DNA from: Kryptolebias marmoratus | Taxonomy: Eukaryota; Chordata; Actinopteri; Cyprinodontiformes; Rivulidae | Direction: 5' to 3' | Assembly (NCBI RefSeq): GCF_001649575.2 | Contig: NC_051444.1 | Coordinates: forward strand, 17,930,733 to 17,994,732 | DNA: 64,000 nt | In this document: positions 1-11,175 of the stretch, in pieces | How the letters are laid out: every line of letters begins with the position of its first letter | How positions within the stretch are numbered: the first letter of the stretch is position 1 | Position numbers and translations under genes: made by a program | Notes under the pieces: generated by a model | Seen by the model: only the letters and a program-made list of their open reading frames with translations | Database searches by the model: none | What the model was told of the DNA's origin: nothing

Positions 1-647
1 TATTTGTGCTTCTGTCTCTATATAAACACAGAGACACGTTAGTCACAGTCTGTGAGAGTCGCGTGCAGTCTGTGCAGCCGTCTGGTGGGAACACGCAGCG
101 CAGTGGCAGGGCCGGAAAGTGGGGGGGCCAATGGCCCCCTGGCCCCAGTGGTTCCGGTGCCTATGCTAGCAACAAGAATATATAAATTTATCTCAGTTAA
201 CCCTGCTTTTTCTTGAGGCAGCTCTAATATTCTGCACATTTATGCTTTCTCATCCATGCTCTACACACAAATCTGAGACTGATCAAGTAAAGCATTAATA
301 AACACTTGTGCCAGAAGGAGTAACAATGACAATATTAATAGTTTTAACAAGTGTAGAACATATAAAATAAAGGTTTTTTTAGGTTGTTTAAAACAAAAGT
401 CCTTGAATCAACTAATTTTTTTAGATGCTGCAGTTATGTCATGAATTCTGCCTCTGCCTGGGTAGGTTCTCTCGTTCTCTCTTTGTGTTTCTGATTACAG
501 AAGCAGCTCTGGTGTGCGAGGGTCAGGTCACAGCTGTGGTTCATCAGTCACCTGCTCCACAAATGCCTGGCTGCTGCATCCGCACACACCGTCAAATCTT
601 AAAGCTGCTAACATAGTTGGTTGGTTTCAAGTCTTTCCATTTCTGTC
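1..647. other. No gene seen; G/C-rich patch near the left edge
   Basis: No coding feature is supportable. Positions about 85-165 are much richer in G and C than the surroundings, with runs such as gtggggggg and ggccccctgg, and look like a fragment of a dispersed element cut by the window edge. I cannot name the family. The rest is AT-rich with only short chance reading frames. Confidence 0.4.
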
Positions 648-1391
648 TGTGACAAAGTGGTCAGGTTTGTGGTCATTAGCCACTCGTCCCTTATATATAT
701 TTTGATTTATTTTCTCTAGATGGTTAAAAGTTTTGAGTTAAATATTGTTTTTTGTATTTGGGCTTTACTCTATCCCGGGTTTGGGTGACAGCATTATATT
801 ACAGTTAACATTTATTATGTTTTGTTTAAAGGTAACTCCTTTATCATCTTAGATAAATGTTTCTTTAGTTTTGAGTTGTTAGACTCACCATTGTTTGTCC
901 TTTGGTAGACTGCAGCCCAAGTAGGTGTGTGGGAGGGGCCGGCCCAGAATCACTTGCTTCAATAGGCATGGGAGGTTGTGGATGACATCATCGGGGCATA
1001 CCATGTGGAGGGATTTCTTGTCTTTGTATTTTGTTTGTTTCTTTAAAGTAATATTTTGAGTAGTCCTGTTTTATTTATTTATCTTTGGTTTGCAGGCTAT
1101 TTTGTTAAATAGCAGAGTTTGAATATTGGATTGTATTTCAGGTTTTTTTTTTTGTTCTGAATTTTATTGCTTTGACCTGTCACATGATGGTTGGATCTAA
1201 TTACCTCCAGCTGTGGTGTTAATTTGTTATAAAATCAGAGTGAAATGAGTGAGAGGGAGGTCGGGTCAAAATGGAAAATTACAAGATGTAAACAATAAAT
1301 GAGAGGCAAAGAAGGTAAAACTGGCTGAAGATTCTACTTTGAGTCACCTGTTTTTGACTGTTCGACTACACTACTTCACACTGTCACATTG
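648..1391 (+). mobile_element. Candidate solo LTR (unclassified fish LTR retrotransposon)
   Basis: What is seen: the block opens with tgtgacaaagtgg and closes near 1388 with cactgtcaca, so it has TG...CA ends and a 7-bp terminal inverted repeat (TGTGACA/TGTCACA). A TATA-like ttataaaat lies at 1227-1235 and an AATAAA signal at 1294-1299, in the order expected for U3-R-U5 on the plus strand. The flanks carry tttctgtc at 640-647 and tttctgtt at 1392-1399, a 7/8 match that could be a worn target duplication, though it sits three bases beyond the CA end. No gag, pol or primer-binding site adjoins it, so if real it is a solo LTR. It could instead be another element type or chance; I recognised no protein. 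Confidence 0.4.
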
Positions 1392-1650
1392 TTTCTGTTA
1401 GTTACTTCCACTGGTTTTCCATTCCTGGATGCAATAGAACTCGCCCTTCCCTTTTTACGCATCCTAACTGGAAAAAGGGATTTCCAGCAAGCTACAGGGA
1501 CACACAATATATGTAACTGTGTGAATACATGACAAGTTAAGTCTGACTCTTAAGTATATGAATAGTTCCAGGTCACGCTGCACCTCTGTCAAATCATAAC
1601 TTTGCAGTCTTGATCACTGCGTAGCCATACTTTAGCCATACTCGAGACAT

Positions 1651-1941
1651 CCATTCATTCATTTTCTACCACTTATCAGCGGTTTGGTCACAAGGGCTTT
1701 TGATACAGAGAAGCAGCGGCTCTACTCTAAGTTCCCCTGAATAGTGGAGCTCCTCAAGGCCACCCTAAACAGGAAACACACTTATATAGAAAACATGTTC
1801 TTTCAGTCATGATCCAAACCTCATGACTACAGGTAAGAAGTTGTAACTAAAACCACTAAATCGAGAGCTTTGCCTTTTGGCTCTGCTCCTTCTTCACCAT
1901 GACTGACCGGAGAAACACCCTAGTTATTGTGGACAAGACCT
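1651..1941 (-). mobile_element. RTE-clade (Rex3-type) LINE relic, C-terminal ORF and 3' tail
   Basis: Read on the minus strand, this is the end of a fish RTE/Rex3-type reverse transcriptase ORF. Visible pieces, in order, are a VMVKKE-KAKLSI stretch (about 1905-1860), VWIMTERT (about 1826-1803) and GELRVEPLLLC (about 1740-1708). Stops and frameshifts separate them. The sequence then passes to a 3' tail ending in ATGAATGAATGGA (1651-1663), typical of the short tandem repeats at the ends of Rex3-like elements. The segment between the last coding block and the tail is shorter than in the relic at 62567-63125, so an internal deletion is likely. It is not functional. A short piece in opposite orientation adjoins it at about 1946. 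Confidence 0.72.
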
Positions 1942-1945
1942 GCAG

Positions 1946-1975
1946 GACTTCAAGTATCTGAGAGTCTTGTTTCTT
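1946..1975 (+). mobile_element. Inverted fragment of the same LINE (FKYL motif)
   Basis: The plus strand reads cttcaagtatctgagagt, matching the FKYLGVL-coding segment found on the minus strand at 62893-62873; 22 of 23 bases agree over the shared core. The larger adjoining relic (1651-1941) is on the opposite strand and holds sequence that lies downstream of this motif in the protein. The pair therefore resembles a 5'-inverted LINE insertion. It is short, so the orientation change is clearer than the mechanism. Confidence 0.5.
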
Positions 1976-3329
1976 GCTTTTTTTTATTATTATGAGTGAT
2001 CTCAAGAAAGAATGAATAATAAAAAAAATGCTGTTCTATTCAACTTACGCATTAGGCTACTTAAATAATTGATACATTGCCTAAAAACACAGGCTGGGTA
2101 ATTTGTATATGATAGTCTTGAACTGAGAGTGTGTGCCTGGCATGTGTATAAGTTACCCACTGTGATGGAGGCATTACACTGGCCCAAATGTGCCTCTGGA
2201 CTTAGATGTGGTAAGGGTCAGTCCTGGGGTCATTTGCAGAGGTACCTGCAGTACAAAACAATCATTGAAAAAAAACCTGTTACAGTATAATATTGAAACA
2301 CAATACAACATTTTAATAATGTTGAGTACAAAGTAAAGAACACATTGATCCTGTGCAGGGGGTCATGTTGAGCTGGTCCCTTTAATGATGCATGCAGACT
2401 GCATGGAGGGTCATATACATGCAGGGATATGTCCAAATGGTAAGTGCAAGGAAGAGAAGTAGCAACCATTTTGTGCCAAACTGCAAAAAAAAAAGCATCA
2501 ACCACTGGGTACAAAAGAGGGTACATTTTGGCAGAGGGACGATTTGACCAATTAACATATCTTATCTTAAGTAAAATCACTCTTTCATACACACACAACA
2601 TACACACAATGCATTGTCTCTGTCTCAGTTTTAGTTTAAGCAGCAGTAACAGTAACATTTGTAAACTTTACTGGTCAAATAAATTCAGATCAGCAAAATT
2701 CACACTGTTCTTTCCTTTAATACGGTAAGAAAGCAAATCCTATTCAGCATCACATCAGCACATGAGTAAAAGCTACAGCATGAGTAAATGTACTATGTTT
2801 AATTATTTATTTATTTATTTTCATTTTCATCTGAACCATACAGGAATCATGCAAGCAGTATCAACACCGGGGCAAGATCAAACGTAATGCAACACAGTGT
2901 TTATCATTTTAATTAACCTCATATTTAACTTATATTGACTGCATTTGACCTTGTTTATCAGTTGAGTAAGCAAGTTGAGATTAAAGCAGTTTTTCCGGGG
3001 AGACCTGAGTGTGAGAGAAAGAGCCAAGACTGGCATGCAAATGCATAAAAATAAAAGGAAAATAGTACAAAAAAATGGATTTTATTTGCACAGAGCACAT
3101 GAANACACACACACACACACTCACATACACACATGCACACTCCAAGATGAGTTTGTCTCAAAGTTGTCTCATAATTCATTTATTCAACAAAATCACGTAA
3201 CTGTTCATGCAACTGAGTTCACTCTTGCAGGTTTTAATAAAATATTTCAGAAAAACATTGTCAAGCAGTAATTATATTATTTTAGAGGTGAACATTGTAA
3301 TATTATTTTTTCTGAATTTGCGTTATCGT
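1976..3329. other. No gene or recognised repeat except the (AC)n tract
   Basis: AT-rich sequence. Reading frames at 2230-2658 and 2444-2728 overlap on opposite strands and resemble nothing I know. A single unresolved base lies at 3104, at the start of the (AC)n tract, and probably reflects sequencing difficulty there. Confidence 0.5.
3105..3140. repeat. (AC)n microsatellite
   Basis: Eight uninterrupted AC units are followed by imperfect units (tcacatacacacatgcacac). One N precedes the tract at 3104. Confidence 0.9.
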
Positions 3330-3425
3330 GCTCAGGGATGCAGAAAGGCTGGAGCCAATCACAGCTGTCATATGAAAGAGGCAGGTAACCCCTGCACAAA
3401 CTGGCTAAAACATGAGATTCACAAA
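3330..3425 (+). repeat. Fragment of abundant fish tail-type dispersed repeat
   Basis: The text around ggctggagccaatcacagct followed by agaggcaggtaacccctg matches the 'ggctggagcc...ggtacaccctgg' block of the repeat seen more completely at 13505-13851. This family is one of the commonest dispersed repeats in teleosts; it resembles LINE/SINE 3' tails. Only the central block survives here. Confidence 0.55.
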
Positions 3426-4579
3426 GATAATAGCAGTCAGGTGAACTTCAATATCCCTTTGGAAAATGTACTAGAAATAGTCACTCAGATATGCAAAGAC
3501 TGTAAAACCTGTAAAACACCAAATATGAAATTAAGACAATAATATTATCATAAAGTCTTGTATTCTATGGAGAACAAATGCAGCACTAAAAGCAGAAAAA
3601 GAGACATTCTGCTCTGTTTAAACAGCCTGATATTTACTGGTATAGGAACTTAAGCTGACATTCTGATAATGTCTAACAGCTCTTGTCTATTTTAGAAAGA
3701 CAGTGTTAAAACTAAATCTGCATGTGCAACAGTGGGGCTCCTCAAGAGTGTTGTTGCTAAGCTGGCTTGCAGGCAATCGATTCTGTTACCTGAAAAACAT
3801 TTGGCACATATTAACCTAAAAAATGTGAAAAAGGAGGCCGTTAAAAAGCTATTCAGCAAAGATGGAAAAAAAAATCAAATGATGTAACAATGTGGTAACA
3901 ATACCTTATGATTTTTTTTTTGTCAGTGCCACTTTCTTGATAAGACAGAGCACTCAATATAAAGGCTCTTTCACAAAATAGTTCTACAAAATGGCTGCAA
4001 AAAGCAGTCTGTCTTTATGCTGCCTCTGGGCATTCATGAATCACCAACTGAGCTGGCCATGTCTTGCACAGACGTGAGCTTTCAGAAATGAAGCAAGTAT
4101 TGTGGAACCAAAAAAGGCATGGCACGCAACACATTAAATGTGAGATGGACGTCTCCCTTATTTGGCTTTCAAAATATGACAAACTAACTCATTTTAGTAA
4201 TCCTCTTTGTGGTTAACCAACTTTAAAACTAAATGCAAAGTTGCTGTGCGTCATCATTAATCTTCCCTCTGTAATAATCCTGTGACCGGGTGGTCGCACA
4301 GACCATATGTCCATTCAGACATCAAACCAACATGGCCAGAAGGCGTCTAAGTCCCGTCTTAAGATGTTTTGTAAAAGAGTGTCTGGAGACACCTCTCCTT
4401 TCTTTGTATTTTACTGCTGAGGAGGTGCACATGTGATATCAGTGGATGCAAACTGTCATTTGCATTGTATATATATTACGTCTGCATAGATAAACAGCCA
4501 ACAGAGAACCTTTAAAAAGGAGGAAAGCCTCTAAGCTTGGATGTGAGAACATTTTTACAGTGCCTTGCTGCTTGCTGGA

Positions 4580-4581
<2 letters not shown>
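3426..4581. other. No gene seen
   Basis: I found no gene, RNA or repeat that I could name. The sequence is AT-rich with several poly-A and poly-T runs. Confidence 0.5.

Positions 4582-4617
<36 letters not shown>
4582..4617. repeat. (AT)n microsatellite, about 18 units
   Basis: An uninterrupted AT run sits just beyond the coding end of the LINE endonuclease relic that follows on the minus strand. It produces a spurious YIYIYI run in the reading frame there. Confidence 0.95.
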
Positions 4618-4619
<2 letters not shown>

Positions 4620-4634
4620 CCATTTTGAATGAGA

Positions 4635-4860
4635 AAGACAGAGGGTCAAAGACTCAAAAGAATTATAACTAATAATTGTTTTATCATTAATCAATAATCC
4701 TGACTGCAAAATAGCAGCAACTCCTCCACCTCGACCTGTTATTCTAGGAACACAAAAATTTAGATAAGTAGCAGGAGTGGATTCATTTATACTAACAAAA
4801 TCCTCTGGTTGTAGCCAGGTTTCAGTTCGATGATCAGTAATGAAATCATTATCTAACAAA
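4635..4860 (-). mobile_element. L2-type LINE relic, endonuclease domain fragment
   Basis: Minus-strand translation shows TETWLQPEDFVSINESTP, then PRITGRGGGVAAI and YNSFESL. This is the pattern of the apurinic-type endonuclease of fish L2/CR1-group LINEs: a TETWL block, a GRGGGVA block and an SFE block about 60 residues apart. In intact elements this domain precedes the reverse transcriptase and nicks the target DNA. About 75 codons remain open without a stop, but no reverse transcriptase follows; downstream is the (AT)n tract. It is a truncated, dead copy. The L2 assignment rests on motif resemblance only. Confidence 0.7.
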
Positions 4861-5829
4861 TACTTAGAGGAGAGAGATACTTATATTCAGTAATCTGCAT
4901 TTAATGACTATTTTTTTCTTGTTTTGGTAAAATAACTGTTTATTTATACCTTATTAAGATTTATTTTTCTGGAGCTACTTTTTTGGTTTATTTAATTTGG
5001 GTCATAGGTGAGCTGACACTGTTTCAGGAGGGGGTTTGGGTGGGTAACAGAGGAAAAGCAGCAGAGAAGTGTGTAAGACTAAAACTCTGCTTCCTTGACT
5101 GGACCCTTGGTTGTCAATAATTTGAATGACTAACAAAATCGGCCAAATTCCTAGAAAAAGCAACCAGCACAACTTAAACTGTCCTGCTATTTAGCTGTTG
5201 GTGTGTGTGATTGTAAAGCAAAACAGCTCTGATGAGATGCTGCTGGGCTGGAAACCAGTGTTGTGGTTTTTAATCCCCCAAGAGCTCCAGGGCAGGTTCA
5301 GCCTCAGGAATGTGCGTAGGGAAAATCAATGTGCTATCAAAACAAATTGGAAGCACACAGTTTTAAGTCTTTTACATTTTCTAGCTCTACTTTGAAAATA
5401 GTAAAACTATATTAGTGTCATAAATATTAGAGCCATATTTCTCCAGAATTTCTGAAGGAGTTTTGATGGGTGTTTTTTTTTTTTTGCTTGCCCATTTTCA
5501 GACACGTATCACTCATCTTAGCATAAACAAGAACATTATCTAAAAGTCCCTAAAAACAGAAGACACAGGATATGAGGAATGTTATATGTTCTCTCATTTT
5601 GATCTTTGTACTGTTTAATAAGGCTGGCAGGATACATTTACCCATGTTCTGTATTTCATCAGTCATAGCTGCAGAAACCCTACTCGTCAACCCCTGTCCT
5701 TATATCCTCTTAGCCTTCACCCATTCAGCTTTTTCTCATTGTTTGTGCTTACATACCATGTCTGTTTACTCTTTGGTTTTGCCATGTTTTCCACATCTTC
5801 CTTTAAGTTATTTGCTGCCACATCAGCTT
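4861..5829. other. No gene seen
   Basis: There is nothing I can name. Several short frames overlap on both strands (for example 5198-5395 and 5572-5856) and look like chance. Confidence 0.5.
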
Positions 5830-6420
5830 GTTTGGTTTTGTTTAATAATGTCTTAAATTTGCTGATGTTTCTCGTGTGTGGGGTCTGCATTCCTGAGTCC
5901 AACTGCTGCTGAACTGTGACAAAGGTCTCATTAGAAATGGTCTCAGTGGAACAGTAGGTATTACTAATATCTTAATAGTGATGAATCCAAGTTTGAAACA
6001 TTGGTTCAGGTTATCATTAGCATTTATGAAGGATGCCGGTGGAAAGGTACAAGAGAGAATGTATAGAGCCATCTGTGACGGATCATTAAAGCCCTGTCTT
6101 GCTCTGGGGCTGCATTTCAGCCAGATAAGTACCATCAGATTTTAGTCCACCACTGAAAACCATTTGGAAAGCAACTGATTAGCAACAGCACAATTTTTCA
6201 ACATGACAATGATCCCAAACACAGTGCCAGTGCTGTAGAGGCACACCTGGATGAAAACAACACAAAACACTGTTAGATACTGGTCTGCTCAAAATTAATT
6301 AAGCAGTATGCGATCATCCTGACAAAACATCCTGAGAACGAAACAAAAGGCTGCTAACATCTGAAGATGCATGCAGTGTCCTTGAGAACCATTCCTAAAA
6401 ACACAAACAAACACTGTACT
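5830..6420 (+). mobile_element. Tc1-like transposon relic (transposase C-terminal half)
   Basis: The plus strand carries the catalytic half of a Tc1/mariner transposase in broken frames. Visible blocks are DESKFE (about 5980), LLWGCISA (about 6098-6121), KYHQILVHH (about 6127) and FQHDNDPKHSA (about 6196-6230), followed by DHPDK...ERNKR (about 6314-6350). FQHDNDPKH holds the second catalytic aspartate and is intact. Where the third acidic residue is expected, before AVxDH, the codon reads taa (about 6299). Several further stops and frameshifts are present. I found no terminal inverted repeats, so the limits are approximate; the part before about 5980 is weakly supported. It belongs to a different Tc1 group from the copy at 53365-54460. 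Confidence 0.75.
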
Positions 6421-6637
6421 AAAAGAAATGACAAAAACAATTTGCGTAATTGAGTTCAGGCGGTGTTGAAGGGTATGGGTTGTGGCTCTAGCTTGTTGTA
6501 CAAAGTTTATTTGTGTGTCGGTGGATAGCAGTGATGATGGGAGGCTCGATATACAGAGTCATGATCATGGTTTCTGCCTGGCCAGTCATACTAAGCAAAA
6601 GTTGACTTAATGTAAAGCCAACATTTAATTAATCATA

Positions 6638-6895
6638 CTCTTTTAATCCCCAATGGGGAAATTCATTCTCTGCATTTTTCCCATCGCATATGTGAGCACA
6701 CACATATGGAACAGAGGGCTGCCTTCTAAGGGAGCAGCTGGAGGGTTATGGGGCTTGCTCAAGGGCCCACAGTGAGGCTAATGAGGGTGGAGGCAGATGT
6801 GGGCGCTTCACCTTCCCTACCCAAATTTTATGCCAGTCTGGGGATTTGAACCTGCAGCCTCCTAATCACTGGCTCGCCTCTCTAACCTCTGGTGG
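6638..6895 (-). repeat. SINE-like dispersed fish repeat
   Basis: The block runs from ttttaatccccaatgggg through a 'grcttgctcaagggcccac' segment to ggatttgaacctgcagcc. The ggatttgaacc at 6842-6852 is the reverse complement of a pol III B box (10 of 11 bases), so the element reads as tRNA-like on the minus strand. The arrangement is familiar from a common teleost repeat. No A box was verified, so SINE status is an inference. Confidence 0.55.
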
Positions 6896-8679
6896 GCCTA
6901 CAAAATGATCAAAAATAGGTAATTAATAGCACTAATGAAAGGTCAGCATTTATACTGCACAGATACTGTGTTCTAGGAATTATTTAGAAATTATACTTTT
7001 ATGGGATTTTCTTTTACATTCCGTCCACAAGTTACCATTTTTTTTTAAAGATATCTGAAAGATAATGTAATCTAACCTTTAAACATACACGTAGTGTCTT
7101 TCTAATCTTTCTAATTCAAATTGTGCAATATCATTGCTGTATCTTCCTCCTCAGCTAGGCCAGCAAACATAAACACTACAGTTTCAAAAAATGGTCCAGT
7201 ATGGAATAAACTAACTAAAGTATAATAAAATTATTCATGTAGATTTGTGATCACACTGACAGTATTATCAACATCTACAATTTTTTTTTCCCAACAAAAG
7301 CCAATTTGAAATATCCCTGTGCTGAAGACAGACCCCAGTTTAATGGATTGGTGATAAATTGGATTAGCTCAGCAGGACATCCAGTCCTGATCCAATCTAA
7401 CATCGTCCAAATCAATTGTTTCACCTTGTCTTTTACTGATTGAGCTCCCACAAATGTCAAGACATTCAGATATGCAATTGAAGGGAATTAAACGCTCTCT
7501 GATGATTTGAGGGGGTTGTTGATTGGTGAGTGAAAAAGGGAAGTGATGAACCTCAAAGTGGCCTTTAGCAACAACCAAAGTTCTGTCTAACCTTCAACTT
7601 TCTAACATTTTTTACACGTATTACTTAAAGCCAAGAAAGCTAAACTTACTGATCTCATTACAGAGAATGCTCATCACATAAGTGTTTAAAAAATGCGTGC
7701 TGAAATGTTTATTTGTGGTCTTAAACAGAACGCGTACATGTGTATGTTTTCCAGGATTAGGCTAAGCACCTGCGCATTCAGTGGGAGAACCTGATAAAAA
7801 TGGGTTGGAAAGGTGTTGAACATGACACGTTTGTTTCCACGGGGCATTTCCCCTGCTTTTTTGAAGCCTTGTCTGCTTCAATTCAAGTCTGAAGCCCTTG
7901 CTGACAAAAATTATTTAACAGTCCTTCATTTTCAGTGCCTTGGGCTTTCTGCGTCAGCTTCTCTTGTAAAGCAAAGTCTCAGTGTCAGGGGAGTTAGACT
8001 GAAATTCACTTTATAAAGGCATTTAAATCCGTCTCAACTCAGTTTACTCACCTTTTGCAAGATACGGCTTTCCCGCTTTTTCTTAGTCTGACATAAGTAG
8101 GTATATTAAACATTCGTATCATAGGAGCAACAATAGCATTAATTCAAATCTGGTACTTACACACAGAGAGACTTTTGAGCTCCATATATATTTGCATCGA
8201 GACCTTCACAAAATTACCAGCTAGTCTTCTGATTCACTGTCTGCTCTACATGAGGAGTTTTTGGAGACATTTCATTGATAACCTTTAAATAAATGATACT
8301 GAACTGAACTGAGTTGGCTTCTACTAAAGTGAGATTTGAATTATCACCTTTTTGTGTGAGAAAATACACTTGAATACAACTGTGTTATCACACCTTGCCA
8401 GTAATCATCTGTTGATAGTACAATCATTTCTGGACTTAGACTATTTTGTGGCCAGCCTTGGTTATGCAAGATAAGTAGAGCGTGTGGACTGAGTTAACCT
8501 TCAAATACTGATAGAGTTCTTTGTCCCTCAAAGAAAAAATGTTGGTTTATTTACTGTATATGTTATTCTTTTTTTTAAACAAAGAATATAGAAACATGCA
8601 CCTAATTGTGTTAAAAAAATGTGGAGGCAAAATTCAAAGATATACAACCTTAGTTACACACTGCAGTGTGGTTACACTG
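6896..8679. other. No gene seen
   Basis: Apart from a short LINE-tail-like piece at 8262-8315, I recognise nothing. Frames such as 7813-8016 have no family resemblance. Confidence 0.5.
8262..8315 (+). repeat. LINE 3'-tail-like fragment
   Basis: The order aaataaatga then tgaactgaactgagt matches the polyadenylation-like signal and short pentanucleotide repeats that end many fish L2-group LINE copies. It is very short. Confidence 0.35.
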
Positions 8680-8766
8680 TGCCAGGTGCTGATGCTCCAG
8701 ACAACGTAGCCCTCAGAGTCATGGGGGTACTCAAACCCTTCCACCACGTTAAGGTGGCGATTCTGC
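8680..8766 (-). mobile_element. Fragment resembling an RTE-type LINE 5' UTR
   Basis: On the minus strand the piece reads cgccaccttaacgtggtgga, then a 'gggtttgagtacccccatga' segment, then ctacgttgtctgg. I recognise this as the conserved 5' leader of a fish RTE-type LINE, from memory of the family and not from alignment. No ORF follows it. It could belong to the same family as the relics at 1651 and 62567, but this cannot be tested here. Confidence 0.42.
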
Positions 8767-10250
8767 GGAGGTGTCCCTAAATGTATTTTGTTTTGCCTGA
8801 CATACAGAAAACAAAACACTTAAGACTTTTAACTTAAAGATCTAAACAACATAGTAAGGCACCTTGGTGGTCAGGCCTGAAAAGAAGAACATGACATATA
8901 AAAGATCACCACCAATTCTTGATACTGACTATATTTTACCTTGTGGATTCAAGCAAAGAGATAAACAGTGATCTGTTACTCCACAGATGTTTTTTTTCTG
9001 CCATGGTGCCACTGAACAGAGCAAGCACAGCTTTGTTTCCTTTTGACCTAGCATGTGCCTTTTGATGTTGGTGTCTTTGTCTGAGCTTTATAATGTTCAA
9101 TGATTAGGTCAGCAGCAACAATGACTGACATGCAGCAGTGTGCCAGTCAGATCTGAGGCTGGCACTGCCTCTGACAGCCTGCGGCGACTTCAGTAAATTA
9201 AATCCTGATTCATTTTCTGACAAAACACCCCAAGAGAATGAGAGTTTTAAAAACAACACCACATTCTTCCATCATCTGTACATGCGCAGAGAGAAATAAT
9301 GATTTTCGTTTCTGTGGAAGATTATGAATGGAAGTAAATGCACAGTATAAAGTAATCAGAACATGCTTATAAAAATAAGTGATAAAAATAATAATATAAC
9401 TTCACCACATCCGGAATTCCATTTAAACTTTCATATCACCGTTTTTTTAATCGGGATAGTAAATGATTCTACCCATTTATGCAGGTAATTTTGATCATTA
9501 ATTCAGTGCACTCCTTATTTTTTATCGTAAGGAGAAAAACCATTAAAAGTGCCACTTAACATTGCTACAGTGCAGCCCTGTGACACCAGGTACGACCTAA
9601 AAAAAAACGTAGACGGCATAATTAGACGCAGCGGATTTAGGTCAGAGAGGGCATCTGTCTTCGTTTCGCTCTCCTACAAATTAGCGACAGCGGATGTATT
9701 CAAATAATGAATCCCTTTTTTCATGAAAAAAGTTAAAAGGGATGAGCTGGAGAAGACCACAGGAACACGAGGGAGTTTTACAAAGAGCCTGGAAATCTGA
9801 TGTTGTCCGTGGACTGAGTAACATGGCTCATTTCGAAATATCAAGTGAAAGCTTTCTTCCTCTGATGAATACATTGGGCTGGAGAAGAATGATATATCCT
9901 TCCCTTCCTGACTGCAATAAAGATGCTCAGTGAATGTGAAATAGAAGCAGATGGTAGTCTGCACACAGTCATACCAATACTGTCACCACCGTATATGACG
10001 GTGACGGAGAAAAATGAATCAGTTCTCCCAATGAGCTAACCTATTCATTTTTATTTGGTTTTCCCAGTTTTCAAAGTGTGATGTCATTTTCTGCAGTGCA
10101 CCTATGGCAGTAAATGAGTCAAAACATTATGAATTTGTAATTTTTAGTAAAAAGAAAAAAAGCCATTAGAGAGACTCAATGAAAGTGTTGAAAAAAATTT
10201 CCAGGTAATTTCTAATTTCTAAAACTAAGTACAAAATGAGTACAGTTTAA
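8767..10250. other. No gene seen
   Basis: AT-rich sequence with chance frames on both strands (9674-9964 minus and 9742-9933 plus overlap). No repeat was recognised. Confidence 0.5.
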
Positions 10251-10516
10251 TTGCTTGTTGCCATGAAAGGCAGATCATGTGTGTGTGTACATAGTTGTTT
10301 GCCTGTTTGTTTGTTAGCAAAATATATCATGAACCACTGCATGGATTTTAATAAAACTAAGAAAGTAATTCAACGGGTTGGCATTTATTAACTCAATGTC
10401 AGTCTCAATGTCAGACATTGAGCTAAAATTGTGGTTGTATCTGAGTCATTTCCAACACATACTCAGACTGCTGACAGATCAGGCAACATTTTTGTTTAAA
10501 ATTGTATGAATGCAGT
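10251..10516 (+). repeat. Dispersed repeat family A, copy 1
   Basis: The copy begins with gccatgaaaggcagatcatg, contains gttagcaaaatatatcatga and ends near tttttgtttaaaattgtatg. The same order of blocks occurs at 22216-22835, 35301-35515, 41363-41700 (all minus) and 58786-58995 (plus). The central 'gagtcaaccc' block seen elsewhere is missing here, so this copy has an internal deletion. Confidence 0.75.
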
Positions 10517-10589
10517 TTGGATTTGTTTAACGAATGAAGTCTATTAAAGTTTTACATACTACAATGTCAACCGCTTAAAACTTTCCTTT

Positions 10590-11175
10590 GTGGTATATTT
10601 TAGAGTTAGGGTTGCCTTGTGTTATCCTGAGTTATCGCCTCAATCATGATGCTTATAGGCTTAGACTGCTGGAGGACAAACTAACCACATTTATTCTTTC
10701 TGCTGTCTTTACCCTTTTCTCTCCATATTTGTGGTTGTAATTAGTGCTGCCATTACCCTCTTGTCTTTGTTTTAGGAATATTATCTGACCCAATGGTCTT
10801 ATGTTTTTCTGCACCTATTTCTTGCTTTTTTTCAGCCCTCAGCCCATTGTGACAAATGGCTGCTCACCCTGGGCCTGGTTCTGCTGGAGGTTTCTTCCTG
10901 TTAAAAGGATGTTGTTCCTTTCCACTGTCACCTGCTGCCTAATGCTTGGTCAAGATGGGAGGTTGCGTCAAAGTGAAGTTTTAACACAGATTTCCTGTTT
11001 CTTGAGATAGCCAGCTTTACGTAAATTGGCCTTTTGTAATATACTGAATCTGAATGTAGTGAATTAGAACTGGATTGATTGACTGTGACTGGATTTGAAT
11101 CTGGATGTCTTCAATTGAGTTGGATTTCATGGAACTGAACCTGATTGTTTGTATGCTTTGTGACTGAGATGAATT
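10590..11175 (+). repeat. L2-group LINE 3'-end repeat
   Basis: The diagnostic part is ctggttctgctggaggtttc followed by ttcctgttaaaagg (about 10875-10910), a very common teleost sequence that ends in an AATAAA-like signal and ATTGA-type repeats. Here the tail has decayed into ctgaatctgaat-like units (11040-11150), which explains the QSQS- and IQIQ-rich minus-strand frame. No coding part remains. Confidence 0.6.

Noticed and set aside
17..35. TATA-like ctatataaacacag near the window start
   Set aside because: No transcript start, gene or other promoter element can be tied to it; such words are frequent in AT-rich DNA.
2230..2658. A 142-codon minus-strand frame
   Set aside because: No motif, domain or membrane pattern beyond composition bias, and a 94-codon plus-strand frame overlaps it; most likely chance in AT-rich DNA.
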